Positions 26,122 to 33,908 are shown, counted from the stretch's first letter. The stretch: DNA of 64,000 nucleotides from Actinoplanes sp. M2I2 (GCF_023544445.1 NZ_JALPVJ010000036.1:1-64000); one strand, 5' to 3'. Numbers and translations: made by a program. Notes: generated by a model not told the origin, from the letters alone.

Positions 26122-26502
26122 ATGCCCAAGCGCGCCATCAAGGCCGGGAACGCGGCCCCCGCCGGCGGCCCCTACTCGCACGCCGTCGTCGCCGGCGACT
26201 TCGTCTATCTGGCCGGGGCGGTGCCGGCGCTGCCCGACGGCACCCGGGTCACCGGCAGCTTCGCCGACCAGGCGCACGCCGCGTTCCGCAACCTGGCCGC
26301 GGTCGCCGAGGCCGCCGGGAGCAGCCTCGACCAGGCCGTGCGGCTCGGCGTCTACCTCCGCGACTTCGCCGACTTCGCCGAGATGAACGAGATCTACGCG
26401 CAGTACATCAAGGGCGACGACCTGCCGGTGCGGACCACGCTGCCGGTGCCGCTGGTCGGTTTCGACATCGAGATCGACGCGGTTCTCTACACCGGAGCCT
26501 GA
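26122..26502 (+). CDS. RidA-family enamine/imine deaminase
   Basis: This 126-aa YjgF/YER057c/UK114 protein reads KAGNAAPAGGPYSHAVVAGDFVYLAGA at the start. The conserved Arg lies in DDLPVRTTLPVPLVGFDIEIDAV. The family forms trimers and hydrolyses 2-aminoacrylate and related imines set free by PLP dehydratases. AGGAGA precedes the ATG. It follows the deacetylase by 22 bp and is probably co-transcribed with it. The nearby PLP deaminase gives a natural source of the reactive enamine. Confidence 0.92.
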   Translation: MPKRAIKAGNAAPAGGPYSHAVVAGDFVYLAGAVPALPDGTRVTGSFADQAHAAFRNLAAVAEAAGSSLDQAVRLGVYLRDFADFAEMNEIYAQYIKGDDLPVRTTLPVPLVGFDIEIDAVLYTGA

Positions 26503-26586
26503 GATTGTCCCCTGGGTGGCGCTCCGGCCTGCTTTGATCAACGTGCGGCCCGCTTCGATCGAGTCGGGGTGTCCCGCGGCCGGCGG

Positions 26587-26602
26587 GTAACACGTCCGAA
26601 AC
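26587..26602. promoter_or_regulatory. GlnR box upstream of ureA
   Basis: The sequence reads GTAAC, six bases (ACGTCC), then GAAAC. This matches every fixed position of the actinobacterial GlnR consensus gTnAc-n6-GaAAc. It lies 45 bp before the ureA ribosome-binding site segment and start. GlnR, the OmpR-type regulator of nitrogen assimilation, is known to control urease operons in several actinomycetes. Only one 16-bp box is evident, without a second box 22 bp away. Confidence 0.7.
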
Positions 26603-26646
26603 GTCCAGCTGCGAGCATCGCGGGGCGCTACCCAGGGGAGGTTCGT

Positions 26647-26949
26647 TTGTTCCTCAGCCAGCACGAGCAGGAACGGCTGCTCATCCACGTCGCCGCCGAC
26701 GTGGCCCGCCGCCGGCAGGAGCGCGGGCTCAAGCTCAACCATCCCGAGGCGACCGCCATCATCACGGCGTTCCTGCTGGAGGGCGCGCGCGACGGGCGGA
26801 CGGTCGCGGAGCTGATGGACGCGGGCCGGCGGGTGCTCAGCCGGGACGACGTCATGGACGGCGTGCCCGAGATGCTGGGTGAGGTGCAGGTCGAGGCGAC
26901 GTTCCCGGACGGCACCAAGCTCGTCACCGTCCACGGCCCGATCTCATGA
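26647..26949 (+). CDS. ureA: urease subunit gamma
   Basis: The protein has 100 aa, the usual length. The family segments HEQERLLIHVAADVARRRQERG, LNHPEATAIITAFLLEGARDG and GVPEMLGEVQVEATFPDGTKLVTVH are intact. A TTG start (26647-26649) is chosen because AGGGGAGG lies five bases upstream and the protein then begins where family members begin; a longer frame from 26569 would add 26 unrelated residues. It is first of ureABCFGD, and a GlnR box lies upstream. The gap to ureB is unusually long at 121 bp. Confidence 0.94.
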   Translation: MFLSQHEQERLLIHVAADVARRRQERGLKLNHPEATAIITAFLLEGARDGRTVAELMDAGRRVLSRDDVMDGVPEMLGEVQVEATFPDGTKLVTVHGPIS

Positions 26950-27070
26950 CCAGCCCTTTTGATCTTTCCTGGCTGCCTCGCGCCATCCCTAGCCCCCACC
27001 CGCCTCGGGGCATGGGGTGGACCTTAATCGACGTCAAGCCGGACCGGCCGAGTTGTCCACAGGGGGCGGC

Positions 27071-27586
27071 ATGACAATTCCTGGCGAGATCCTGTTCGGC
27101 GACGGTGACATCGAGATCAACCCGGGCCGCGAGCTCCTGTCGATGACCGTGCGGAACACCGGCGACCGGCCCGTCCAGGTCGGCTCGCATTTCCACTTCG
27201 CCGAGTCGAACACCGCCCTCGAGTTCGACCGCCGAGCCGCCTGGGGTCACCGGCTGGCCGTCCCGGCGGGCACGTCGGTGCGCTTCGAGCCGGGCATGCC
27301 CCGTGACGTCTCGCTCGTGGCCCTGGCCGGCGCCCGCATCGTCCCCGGCCTGCGCGGCCTGGCCGGCGGCCCGCTCGACAGCACCGGCCCGCTCACCCCG
27401 CCCCCTCACGAGGACGACGGCGACCCGCCGAACACCCGCCCCCGCGAAAACAGCGGCCCCGGCGATGACACCGGCTTCCACGGAGACACCGCCGGCCGCG
27501 GAGACACAGGCTCCCGCGGAGAAAACGCCCCCCGGGGAGAGAACGGCGGCACCCGAGAGCAGCCCGAGAACGGGAGCCCCCGATGA
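27071..27586 (+). CDS. ureB: urease subunit beta with extended C-terminal tail
   Basis: The core (about residues 1-108) is a normal beta subunit: MTIPGEILFGDGDIEINPGR, VRNTGDRPVQVGSHFHFAE, LEFDR, GHRLAVPAGTSVRFEPG. The remaining 60 or so residues are low-complexity, rich in Gly, Asp, Asn, Thr and Arg, with rough repeats such as HGDTAGRGDTGSRGENAPRG. At 171 aa it is much longer than the usual 100-120. The stop overlaps ureC by ATGA. The tail would hang from the surface of the trimeric enzyme; its purpose is unknown. Confidence 0.94.
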   Translation: MTIPGEILFGDGDIEINPGRELLSMTVRNTGDRPVQVGSHFHFAESNTALEFDRRAAWGHRLAVPAGTSVRFEPGMPRDVSLVALAGARIVPGLRGLAGGPLDSTGPLTPPPHEDDGDPPNTRPRENSGPGDDTGFHGDTAGRGDTGSRGENAPRGENGGTREQPENGSPR

Positions 27587-29301
27587 CCACCCTCGACCGC
27601 GGGCGCTACGCCGCGCTCTACGGCCCCACCACCGGCGACCGCATCCGGCTGGCCGACACCAACCTGCTCATCGAGATCGAGGAGGACCGCAGCGCCGGCC
27701 CCCGTCCCGGCGACGAGGTCGTCTTCGGCGGCGGCAAGGTGATCCGCGAGTCGATGGGCCAGTCCCGGGCGACCCGGGCCGAGGGCACCCCCGACACGGT
27801 GATCACCGGCGTGGTCGTGCTCGACCACTGGGGCATCGTCAAGGCCGACATCGGCATCCGCGACGGCCGGATCACCGCCATCGGCAAGGCCGGCAACCCC
27901 GACACGATGGACGGCGTCCATCCTGACCTGGTCATCGGGCCGGGCACCGAGATCATCGCGGGCAACGGCCGGATCCTCACGGCCGGGGCGATCGACAGCC
28001 ACGTGCACCTGATCAGCCCGACGATCCTCGACACGGCGCTGGCCTCCGGCATCACGACCATCATCGGCGGCGGCACCGGGCCGGCCGAGGGCACCAAGGC
28101 GACCACGGTGACCCCGAACGCCTGGCACCTGGCCCGGATGCTCGAGGCGATCGACACGTACCCGGTCAACGTGCTGCTGCTCAGCAAGGGCAACACCATG
28201 TCGCAGGACGCGATGTGGGAGATGCTGCGGGGCGGCGCCGGTGGTTTCAAGCTGCACGAGGACTGGGGCACGACGCCCGCGGTCATCGACGCCTGCCTGC
28301 GGGTGGCCGACGCGTCCGGGGTGCAGGTGGCGATCCACACCGACACCCTGAACGAGGCCGGCTTCGTCGAGGAGACGCTGCGGGCGATCGCCGGGCGGTC
28401 GATCCACGCCTATCACACCGAGGGCGCGGGCGGCGGCCACGCACCCGACATCATCACGGTGGCCGCTGAGCCCAACGTGCTGCCGTCGTCGACCAACCCG
28501 ACCCGGCCCTACACGCGCAACACCCTCAGCGAGCACCTCGACATGCTGATGGTCTGCCACCACCTGAACTCCGCCGTGCCCGAGGATCTGGCCTTCGCCG
28601 AGAGCCGCATCCGCCCGTCCACGATGGCCGCCGAGGACCTGCTGCACGACCTGGGCGCGATCTCGATGATCGGTTCGGACTCGCAGGCGATGGGCCGGGT
28701 CGGCGAGGTGGTTCTGCGGACGTGGCAGACCGCGCACGTCATGAAGGCCCGGCGCGGTTCCCTGCCCGGCGACTCGGCCGCGGACAACAACCGGGCCAAG
28801 CGGTACGTCGCCAAGTACACGATCTGTCCGGCGGTGGCCCACGGGATGTCGTCCCACGTCGGGTCGGTCGAGCCCGGCAAGCTGGCCGACCTGGTGCTGT
28901 GGGAGCCGGCGTTCTTCGGCGTGCGCCCGGCGCTCGTCATCAAGGGCGGCATGATCGCGTACGCGCAGATGGGTGACGCGAACGCCTCGATCCCCACGCC
29001 GCAGCCGATGCTGCCGCGACCGATGTTCGGCGCCTACGGCGCCGTCCCGGCGCAGACGTCGCTGGCCTTCGTGGCCGAGGCCGCCATCGACGCGCTGGTC
29101 GGTGACCGCATCGGCGTCAAGCGAACGTTCGCGCCGGTCGAGAACACACGCGCGGTCAGCAAGGCCGACATGCCGCTGAACGACGCCCGGCCGGACATCC
29201 GGGTCGACGCCGACACCTTCGAGGTCCGCGTGGACGGCGAGGTCGTCGAGCCCGATCCGGTCACCGAGCTGCCCATGGCCCAGCGCTACTTCCTGTTCTG
29301 A
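27583..29301 (+). CDS. ureC: urease subunit alpha (catalytic)
   Basis: The protein has 572 aa. Nickel ligands are His140 and His142 (SHVHLI), carbamylated Lys223 (GGFKLHEDWG), HTDTLNEAG, HTEGAGGGHAPD and the Asp in IGSDSQAMGR. The flap region is MVCHHLN with the catalytic-loop Cys and His. It hydrolyses urea to ammonia and carbamate in the cytosol. The ATG overlaps the ureB stop; ureF follows after 2 bp. Nothing is missing. Confidence 0.97.
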   Translation: MTTLDRGRYAALYGPTTGDRIRLADTNLLIEIEEDRSAGPRPGDEVVFGGGKVIRESMGQSRATRAEGTPDTVITGVVVLDHWGIVKADIGIRDGRITAIGKAGNPDTMDGVHPDLVIGPGTEIIAGNGRILTAGAIDSHVHLISPTILDTALASGITTIIGGGTGPAEGTKATTVTPNAWHLARMLEAIDTYPVNVLLLSKGNTMSQDAMWEMLRGGAGGFKLHEDWGTTPAVIDACLRVADASGVQVAIHTDTLNEAGFVEETLRAIAGRSIHAYHTEGAGGGHAPDIITVAAEPNVLPSSTNPTRPYTRNTLSEHLDMLMVCHHLNSAVPEDLAFAESRIRPSTMAAEDLLHDLGAISMIGSDSQAMGRVGEVVLRTWQTAHVMKARRGSLPGDSAADNNRAKRYVAKYTICPAVAHGMSSHVGSVEPGKLADLVLWEPAFFGVRPALVIKGGMIAYAQMGDANASIPTPQPMLPRPMFGAYGAVPAQTSLAFVAEAAIDALVGDRIGVKRTFAPVENTRAVSKADMPLNDARPDIRVDADTFEVRVDGEVVEPDPVTELPMAQRYFLF

Positions 29302-29303
29302 CG

Positions 29304-29948
29304 ATGAGCCTCGCGACCCTGCTCGTGCTGGCCGACGGCCGGCTGCCCGCCGGTGGGCACGCGCACTCCGGTGGCCTCGAGCCGCAGGTGTCGGCCGGCC
29401 GGGTGCGCGACGTCGGCCAGGTCGCCGAGTTCCTGCGCGGCCGGCTCGCCACCTCCGGTCTCGTCGCCGCGGCGTTCGCCGCCGCGGCCTGCGACCGGCC
29501 GTCCCGCTCGCTCGAGCTCGACGCGGGCTTCGATGCCCGTACGCCGTCACCCGCGCAGCGCAAGGCCTCGCGCGCCCAGGGACGGGCGCTGCTGCGGGCC
29601 GCGCGAGCCATGTGGAGCCTGCCTCCGGTGGGTCGCGAGCCGCACCAGCCGGTGGCTCTGGGCGTGGTCGCCTCGGCGGCCGGGCTGAGCCCCACCGAGG
29701 CGGCCGTCGCGGCGGCCCACGGCACGGTCAGCGGCGCGGCCAGCGCCGCCGTACGGCTGCTGGGTCTGGATCCCTACGCGGTGCACGGGCTGCTGGCCCG
29801 GCTCGCCCCCGACTGTGACCGGATCGCGGCCGGCGCCGCGGCCCGGGCCGGCGACCCGGTCGACGACCTGCCGGCCGCCGGCGCTCCCCTGCTCGACATC
29901 GGCGCCGAGCTCCACGCCACCTGGGAGGTGCGTCTCTTTGCATCCTGA
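29304..29948 (+). CDS. ureF: urease accessory protein UreF
   Basis: This 214-aa all-helical accessory protein opens with LLVLADGRLPAGGHAHSGGLE, the signature start of UreF. It also has GREPHQPVALGVVASAAGLS and the later AVRLLGLDPYAVHGLL. UreF acts as a checkpoint on the UreG GTPase within the UreD-UreF-UreG activation complex. The ATG is 2 bp after the ureC stop. The 3' end overlaps the ureG start by 11 bp. Confidence 0.92.
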   Translation: MSLATLLVLADGRLPAGGHAHSGGLEPQVSAGRVRDVGQVAEFLRGRLATSGLVAAAFAAAACDRPSRSLELDAGFDARTPSPAQRKASRAQGRALLRAARAMWSLPPVGREPHQPVALGVVASAAGLSPTEAAVAAAHGTVSGAASAAVRLLGLDPYAVHGLLARLAPDCDRIAAGAAARAGDPVDDLPAAGAPLLDIGAELHATWEVRLFAS

Positions 29949-30771
29949 ACAGCAGCATCCCGAACAGCAGCATCCCGATCAGCAGCATCCCGATCAGCAG
30001 CATCCCGATCAGCAGCATCCCGATCACGCCGTCGCCGGTGGGGCCCTGCCCCACCCGTCGGACGGCTACTCCGCCGGGCACACGCACGGCCCCGACGAGG
30101 TGCCGCACACCCATCCGGAGCCGGGCGTCGACCCGCACGAGCCGCTGAACGCCGGGCCCCGCGCCCTGCGCGTCGGCATCGGCGGGCCGGTCGGCTCGGG
30201 CAAGACCGCGCTGGTCGCGGCGCTGTGCCGGGCCCTCGGCGACGAGCTCCGGCTGGCCGTGGTCACCAACGACATCTACACCACCGAGGACGCCGACTTC
30301 CTGCTGCGCAACGGCGTGCTGCCGGCCGAGCGGGTCCGCGCGGTCGAGACCGGCTGCTGCCCGCACACCGCGATCCGCGACGACATCTCGGCCAACCTGG
30401 ACGCCGTCGAGGACCTGGAGGCGGCGCTCGGCCCGCTCGACCTGGTGCTGGTGGAGAGCGGCGGCGACAACCTGACCGCCACGTTCAGCAAGGGCCTGAT
30501 CGACCACCAGATCTTCGTCGTCGACGTGGCCGGCGGGGACAAGGTTCCGCGCAAGGGCGGCCCGGGCGTCACCGCGGCCGACCTGCTGGTGATCAACAAG
30601 ACCGACCTGGCCCCGATGGTGGGCGCCGACCTGTCGGTGATGGACCGGGACGCCCGGGCCCGTCGCGGCGACCTGCCGACGGTGTTCCTGTCGCTGGTCG
30701 ACGACCGCCGGGCCACGCCGGTGGCCGCGTGGATCCGCGGTCTGGTCGCCGCCCGGGTCCCGGCGGTGTGA
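29938..30771 (+). CDS. ureG: urease accessory GTPase UreG with His-rich repeat N-terminus
   Basis: The protein has 277 aa. Residues 2-31 are five HP(E/D)QQ pentapeptides plus HPDHA, followed by a further His-rich stretch (HTHG, PHTHPE), giving 13 His in the first 67 residues. The GTPase domain starts at LRVGIGGPVGSGKT (P-loop about 82-90). It continues with VVTNDIYTTEDADFL, the nickel-binding ETGCCPHTAIRDD (Cys-Pro-His), LVESGGDNL and LVINKTDLAP. The TTG at 29938-29940 has GGGAGG nine bases upstream and is the only suitable in-frame start before the repeats. UreG delivers nickel to urease. The His-rich head may store nickel or replace UreE, which is absent from this operon. Confidence 0.92.
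   Translation: MHPEQQHPEQQHPDQQHPDQQHPDQQHPDHAVAGGALPHPSDGYSAGHTHGPDEVPHTHPEPGVDPHEPLNAGPRALRVGIGGPVGSGKTALVAALCRALGDELRLAVVTNDIYTTEDADFLLRNGVLPAERVRAVETGCCPHTAIRDDISANLDAVEDLEAALGPLDLVLVESGGDNLTATFSKGLIDHQIFVVDVAGGDKVPRKGGPGVTAADLLVINKTDLAPMVGADLSVMDRDARARRGDLPTVFLSLVDDRRATPVAAWIRGLVAARVPAV
29941..30030 (+). repeat. 15-bp tandem repeat encoding HP(E/D)QQ
   Basis: Six adjacent 15-bp units start at 29941, 29956, 29971, 29986, 30001 and 30016. The middle three are identical (CATCCCGATCAGCAG); the first two carry GAA in place of GAT, and the last diverges after CATCCCGATCA. Identity at the DNA level points to recent slippage or unequal exchange. Because the unit is a multiple of three, copy number can change without a frameshift. 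Confidence 0.95.
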
Positions 30772-31532
30772 GGGCGTCGTCCCGGGTCGTCGCCGAGTCC
30801 GACCGATCCCGCGGCACCCGGCTCGCCGTCCTGCGCAGCGAGTCGCCGCTGCTGCTGCGCCGCACCGGCGCCGCCCCCGCGGGCGGCGGCCCGGTCACGG
30901 TTCATCTGGTCGGTGGTGGCGCGGGCCCGCTGCGCGGTGACGAGTTGCGCCTCGAGATCGAGGTGGGGCCCGGCGCCTCCCTCGAGCTCCGCAGCGTGGC
31001 CGCCCAGCTGGCCCTCCCCGGCCGCGGTCATCTGCCACGGTCACGCCTGCACGTCAGCGCCACCGTCGCCGCCGGGGGCAGCCTGCGCTGGCTGCCCGAG
31101 CCGCTGATCGCCGCGGCCGGCTGCGATCACCTGGCCGTCACCCGCGTCGAGGTGGCCGACGGCGGGTCGCTGCTGTGGCGCGACGACCTGGTCTGCGGGC
31201 GGCACGGCGAGGACTCCGGCGACGTCCGGGTCGACACCACCATCCGGTACGCCGGAAGCACGCTGTACCGCCACGAGCTGTCCGTGGGCCCGTCGGCGCC
31301 GGGCTGGTCGGGCGCCGCGGTGCTCGGCGGTGGCCGCGCGTCCGGCACGGTGGTGGCGGTCCCGGCCGCGCTGCTGCCGGCGGCCACCTCCGGTCCCGGG
31401 GACTTCGCGGTGATGCCGCTGGCCGGTCCCGGCGCTCTGGCGACCGCTGTCGGGGGCGACATCCGATCAGTTCACGCCGCTTTGAATCCGCTCTGCGAGC
31501 CCGCCGCGACCCTGGAACCGGCAACCGGGTAA
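30768..31532 (+). CDS. ureD: urease accessory protein UreD/UreH
   Basis: This 254-aa protein has the UreD beta-helical fold, seen in RLAVLRSESPLLLRRTG, LRLEIEVGPGASLELRSVAAQ, LRWLPEPLIAAAGCDHLAVTRVEV and SLLWRDDLVCGRHGE. UreD forms the nickel channel between UreG and apo-urease. The GTG start overlaps the ureG stop by GTGA. It closes the ureABCFGD operon. Actinobacterial UreD proteins are divergent and short; this one fits. Confidence 0.9.
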   Translation: MRASSRVVAESDRSRGTRLAVLRSESPLLLRRTGAAPAGGGPVTVHLVGGGAGPLRGDELRLEIEVGPGASLELRSVAAQLALPGRGHLPRSRLHVSATVAAGGSLRWLPEPLIAAAGCDHLAVTRVEVADGGSLLWRDDLVCGRHGEDSGDVRVDTTIRYAGSTLYRHELSVGPSAPGWSGAAVLGGGRASGTVVAVPAALLPAATSGPGDFAVMPLAGPGALATAVGGDIRSVHAALNPLCEPAATLEPATG

Positions 31533-31573
31533 TCGGTTGCCGGGTCGCCCGGGTGGCGGCTACAACGGGCGGC

Positions 31574-32557
31574 ATGGTCAACGCCGGACAGCACGACTTC
31601 GCCCTCGAGGAACGCGTCGCCGCCCTGGTCGAACAGGCCGGCTACGGCCCGGACGATCCGCTGGTGGTCGGCGTTCGGCCGGGTGGTGGGCCGCCGGCCT
31701 TCCTCGCCCGGGGGCGGGACGCGGCCGGCAACGCGCTGACGACCGGCGCCGTCGTCTGCACCGCCTCGGTGTCCAAGCAGATCACCGCCGCCTGCGCGGC
31801 GTTGCTCGTGCGGCGCGGCCGGCTGGACACCCGGGACAGCCTGGCGCGGTGGATGCCCGAGCTGCCGGCGTGGGCGGGCGCCGTCGAGGTACGCCACCTG
31901 ATCCACCACACGAGCGGCCTGCCCGAAGGCGTCGAGTTCGACGACCTGCACCGGGCCGGGGTCGACCGCACCACCGCGCGCGTGCTCGAGGCGATCACGG
32001 GGCGGGACCATCCCGACGCCGCGCCCGGCATCCGATACCGCTACAGCAACGCGGGCTACATCTGCCTGGCCGTCGTCGTCGAACGCGCGGCCGGCCGGCC
32101 GTTGCCCGACTTCGCCCGCGAGCACGTGTTCCAACCGCTCGGGATGGCCGACAGCCGCTACTGGTCCGGGCCGGCGCCGCACCCGCCCGCCGCCACGCCG
32201 ACCGATCCCCGGTATCCGGCCGCCCTGTCCCTCGGCGACGGCGGAGTCTGGTCCACGGCTCGGGACCTGCTGCGCTGGAACACGTCCCTCGACCGCGACG
32301 AGCTGGGCATCGCGGGGCTCGTGCACACGCCGGGCCGGCTGGACGACGGCACCGAGCTCGACTACGCGTGGGCTCTCGACGTCCGTACGCACCGGGGTTG
32401 CCGGGTCTATCGGCACGGCGGGCTCTGGGCCGGGCTGAGCATCCAGCTCGTCCGCATCGCCGACCGGCAGGCGGGCTTCGTCGTCGCCGCCCTGGACATC
32501 GAGGAGGAGCGCACGGGTCGACTGGCCGACGCCCTGATCGAGGAACTCACGGCCTGA
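31574..32557 (+). CDS. serine hydrolase, beta-lactamase class C / DD-peptidase fold
   Basis: The protein has 327 aa. The nucleophile motif is TASVSKQITAAC (Ser-x-x-Lys), the second motif YRYSNAGY (Tyr-Ser-Asn), the third YRHGGLWAG (His-Gly-Gly in place of Lys-Thr-Gly). The family covers AmpC, R61-type DD-peptidases and many esterases; the HGG variant is usual in esterase/peptidase-like members, so resistance should not be assumed. No signal peptide is visible, so it is probably cytosolic. The ATG has no strong ribosome-binding site. It follows ureD by 41 bp and is closed by the hairpin at 32567-32589. Confidence 0.87.
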   Translation: MVNAGQHDFALEERVAALVEQAGYGPDDPLVVGVRPGGGPPAFLARGRDAAGNALTTGAVVCTASVSKQITAACAALLVRRGRLDTRDSLARWMPELPAWAGAVEVRHLIHHTSGLPEGVEFDDLHRAGVDRTTARVLEAITGRDHPDAAPGIRYRYSNAGYICLAVVVERAAGRPLPDFAREHVFQPLGMADSRYWSGPAPHPPAATPTDPRYPAALSLGDGGVWSTARDLLRWNTSLDRDELGIAGLVHTPGRLDDGTELDYAWALDVRTHRGCRVYRHGGLWAGLSIQLVRIADRQAGFVVAALDIEEERTGRLADALIEELTA

Positions 32558-32566
32558 ATGCGGCAC

Positions 32567-32589
32567 GGGGGCGGCCGACGGCCGCCCCC
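32567..32589. terminator. bidirectional hairpin terminator
   Basis: A perfect 10-bp GC stem (GGGGGCGGCC / GGCCGCCCCC) with a 3-base loop lies between the convergent serine-hydrolase and sigma-factor genes. It has no long T-run, as is normal for intrinsic terminators in this group. Confidence 0.75.
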
Positions 32590-32603
32590 GCTCTATTGAT
32601 CGA

Positions 32604-33506
32604 TCAAGCCGCTACCGCGATCGGCACCCCGTGGGCGTCGGTGAGCGCCAGCCGGGTGTGCAGGCTGCCCGCCTGCGCCACCCGGGCGAAATACTCCGAT
32701 CGGCGTCGTTGCAGACAACCCTTGCGCGTACGGGGACCGCCCGCGGCCACCGTCAGCAGCTCGGGCGCCAGCGAGCTGTTCAGGCCCTCACGCAGCAGCT
32801 GCAGCGCCTCGGTGCGCAGCTGCGAGATCCTCGACTCGGTGACGCCGAGCCGGGCCGCCACGTCGCTGAGGGGCTGCTCCTGCAGGAACGACTCGGTGAC
32901 GACCAGCCGCAGCCGCTCGGGCAGCGCCTGGATCGCCTGGTGCAGGTAGCCCAGACGTTCCCGCTTGATCAGCAGGTCCTCCGGCCCCTCGGACGTCTCC
33001 GGCACCATCTCCTCGGCGGCGCCCGTCGGGAAGCCCTGCAGGCTGAGCAGGGCCGCCTTCTGGACGTCGTCCTCGACCGTGGCCAGTTCGGCCACGCCGA
33101 TCCCGAGCAGCTCGGCCACCTCGGCATCGGTCGGCGTCCGGCCGAGCGCCGCGGTGAGCTCCTGACGGGCCGCCGCGCTCTTACGGGCCCGGGCCCGCAC
33201 CGACCGGCTGGCCCAGTCCTGCCCGCGCAGCTCGTCCAGGAGCGCGCCGCGGATGCGAACCGCGGCGAAGCGGTGGAACGGGATGCCCCGGGTGACGTCG
33301 AAGGACCGGGCCGCGCCCAGCAGCGCGGCGAACCCGGCCGAGGACAGGTCGTCCGCATGGACGTGGCCCGGTACCCGGTTCAGCAGTTCCCGGACCAGAT
33401 GGCCAACCATCGGCATGTGTTCGCGGACCAGGTCCTCGATGTCACGCGCCGAGGGCGCGTCGTGGGTCGTGCCGATGGTGGCGGGGAGTGGGGTCGCGTC
33501 GGTCAC
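32604..33506 (-). CDS. sigma-70 family factor, FliA/WhiG (sigma-28) type
   Basis: This 300-aa protein has region 2 (VREHMPMVGHLVRELLNRVPGHV, DDLSSAGFAALLGAARSFD, FHRFAAVRIRGALLDELR), the Trp in RGQDWASRSVR, region 3 (ELTAALGRTPTDAEVAELLG) and region 4 with a helix-turn-helix (LSDVAARLGVTESRISQL). The lack of an ECF pattern and the GALLDELR signature place it with FliA/WhiG. The C-terminal 45 residues after REGLNSS are an unusual extension. GAGGAGG precedes the GTG start. In Actinoplanes such factors drive zoospore flagella genes, and in Streptomyces WhiG drives sporulation; no flagellar genes lie in this window. Confidence 0.87.
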   Translation of the reverse strand: MTDATPLPATIGTTHDAPSARDIEDLVREHMPMVGHLVRELLNRVPGHVHADDLSSAGFAALLGAARSFDVTRGIPFHRFAAVRIRGALLDELRGQDWASRSVRARARKSAAARQELTAALGRTPTDAEVAELLGIGVAELATVEDDVQKAALLSLQGFPTGAAEEMVPETSEGPEDLLIKRERLGYLHQAIQALPERLRLVVTESFLQEQPLSDVAARLGVTESRISQLRTEALQLLREGLNSSLAPELLTVAAGGPRTRKGCLQRRRSEYFARVAQAGSLHTRLALTDAHGVPIAVAA

Positions 33507-33656
33507 GTGGTCCTCCTCGCTATACGACCGGTTGGGTGAAAACCGGCTGACGAGGAAGACTTTTGCCGTCGAAAGGTGCAGGGGCTGGCGAACTCGGTTG
33601 CTTTTCAGGTGCTTTTCGTGAAAACGTCTCAGGTTCTCACGGCGTGCCGGCGGACC

Positions 33657-33908
33657 TCAGTTGGCGGTGGCGAGCCGCGGCGCGAGCACCTCGGTGAGCT
33701 CCGTCTGCACCCAGCACATGCGGCGGACCGCGGTGTCCGGATGGTCGCCGAACTCCAGGGCGACGCCGGCCGCACAGCCGTCGCTGCCGTACCGCAGGAT
33801 CATGTGCGTCACAGCCTGCTCAACGGCCTCGTGGCTCGGGCGCTGTGACGGCTGCAGGTCGGAGACGAACAGGGCCTCCGCTGCCAGATCCCGGACGATG
33901 CTGATCAT
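33657..33908 (-). CDS. small protein, unknown
   Basis: This 83-aa protein from the ATG at 33906-33908 begins MISIVRDLAAEALFVSDLQP and contains MILRYGSDGCAAGVALEFGDHP. GGGGAG lies about seven bases before the ATG. The composition is protein-like and the frame is closed cleanly; a longer frame upstream adds non-conserved-looking Arg/Pro-rich residues. It is probably soluble, with no membrane segment. It lies 150 bp upstream of the sigma-factor gene on the same strand, so the two may be related in regulation. No family recognised. Confidence 0.62.
   Translation of the reverse strand: MISIVRDLAAEALFVSDLQPSQRPSHEAVEQAVTHMILRYGSDGCAAGVALEFGDHPDTAVRRMCWVQTELTEVLAPRLATAN

Noticed and set aside
26569..26646. 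Longer ureA start at the upstream ATG
   Set aside because: It would add 26 residues not seen in the family and would place the GlnR box inside the gene; the TTG has the better ribosome-binding site.
27053..27061. TTGTCCACA, a perfect actinobacterial DnaA box, between ureA and ureB (another at 34388-34396 inside the kinase gene)
   Set aside because: Single isolated boxes without clustering, AT-rich DNA or dnaA/dnaN genes; no sign of an origin.
29941..30030. CRISPR-like appearance of the 15-bp repeats
   Set aside because: Units are contiguous without spacers, in frame, and encode a peptide repeat.
31574..32557. Antibiotic-resistance beta-lactamase
   Set aside because: The SxxK and YSN motifs fit the wider serine hydrolase family, the third motif is HGG, and no signal peptide is seen; a resistance role cannot be claimed.
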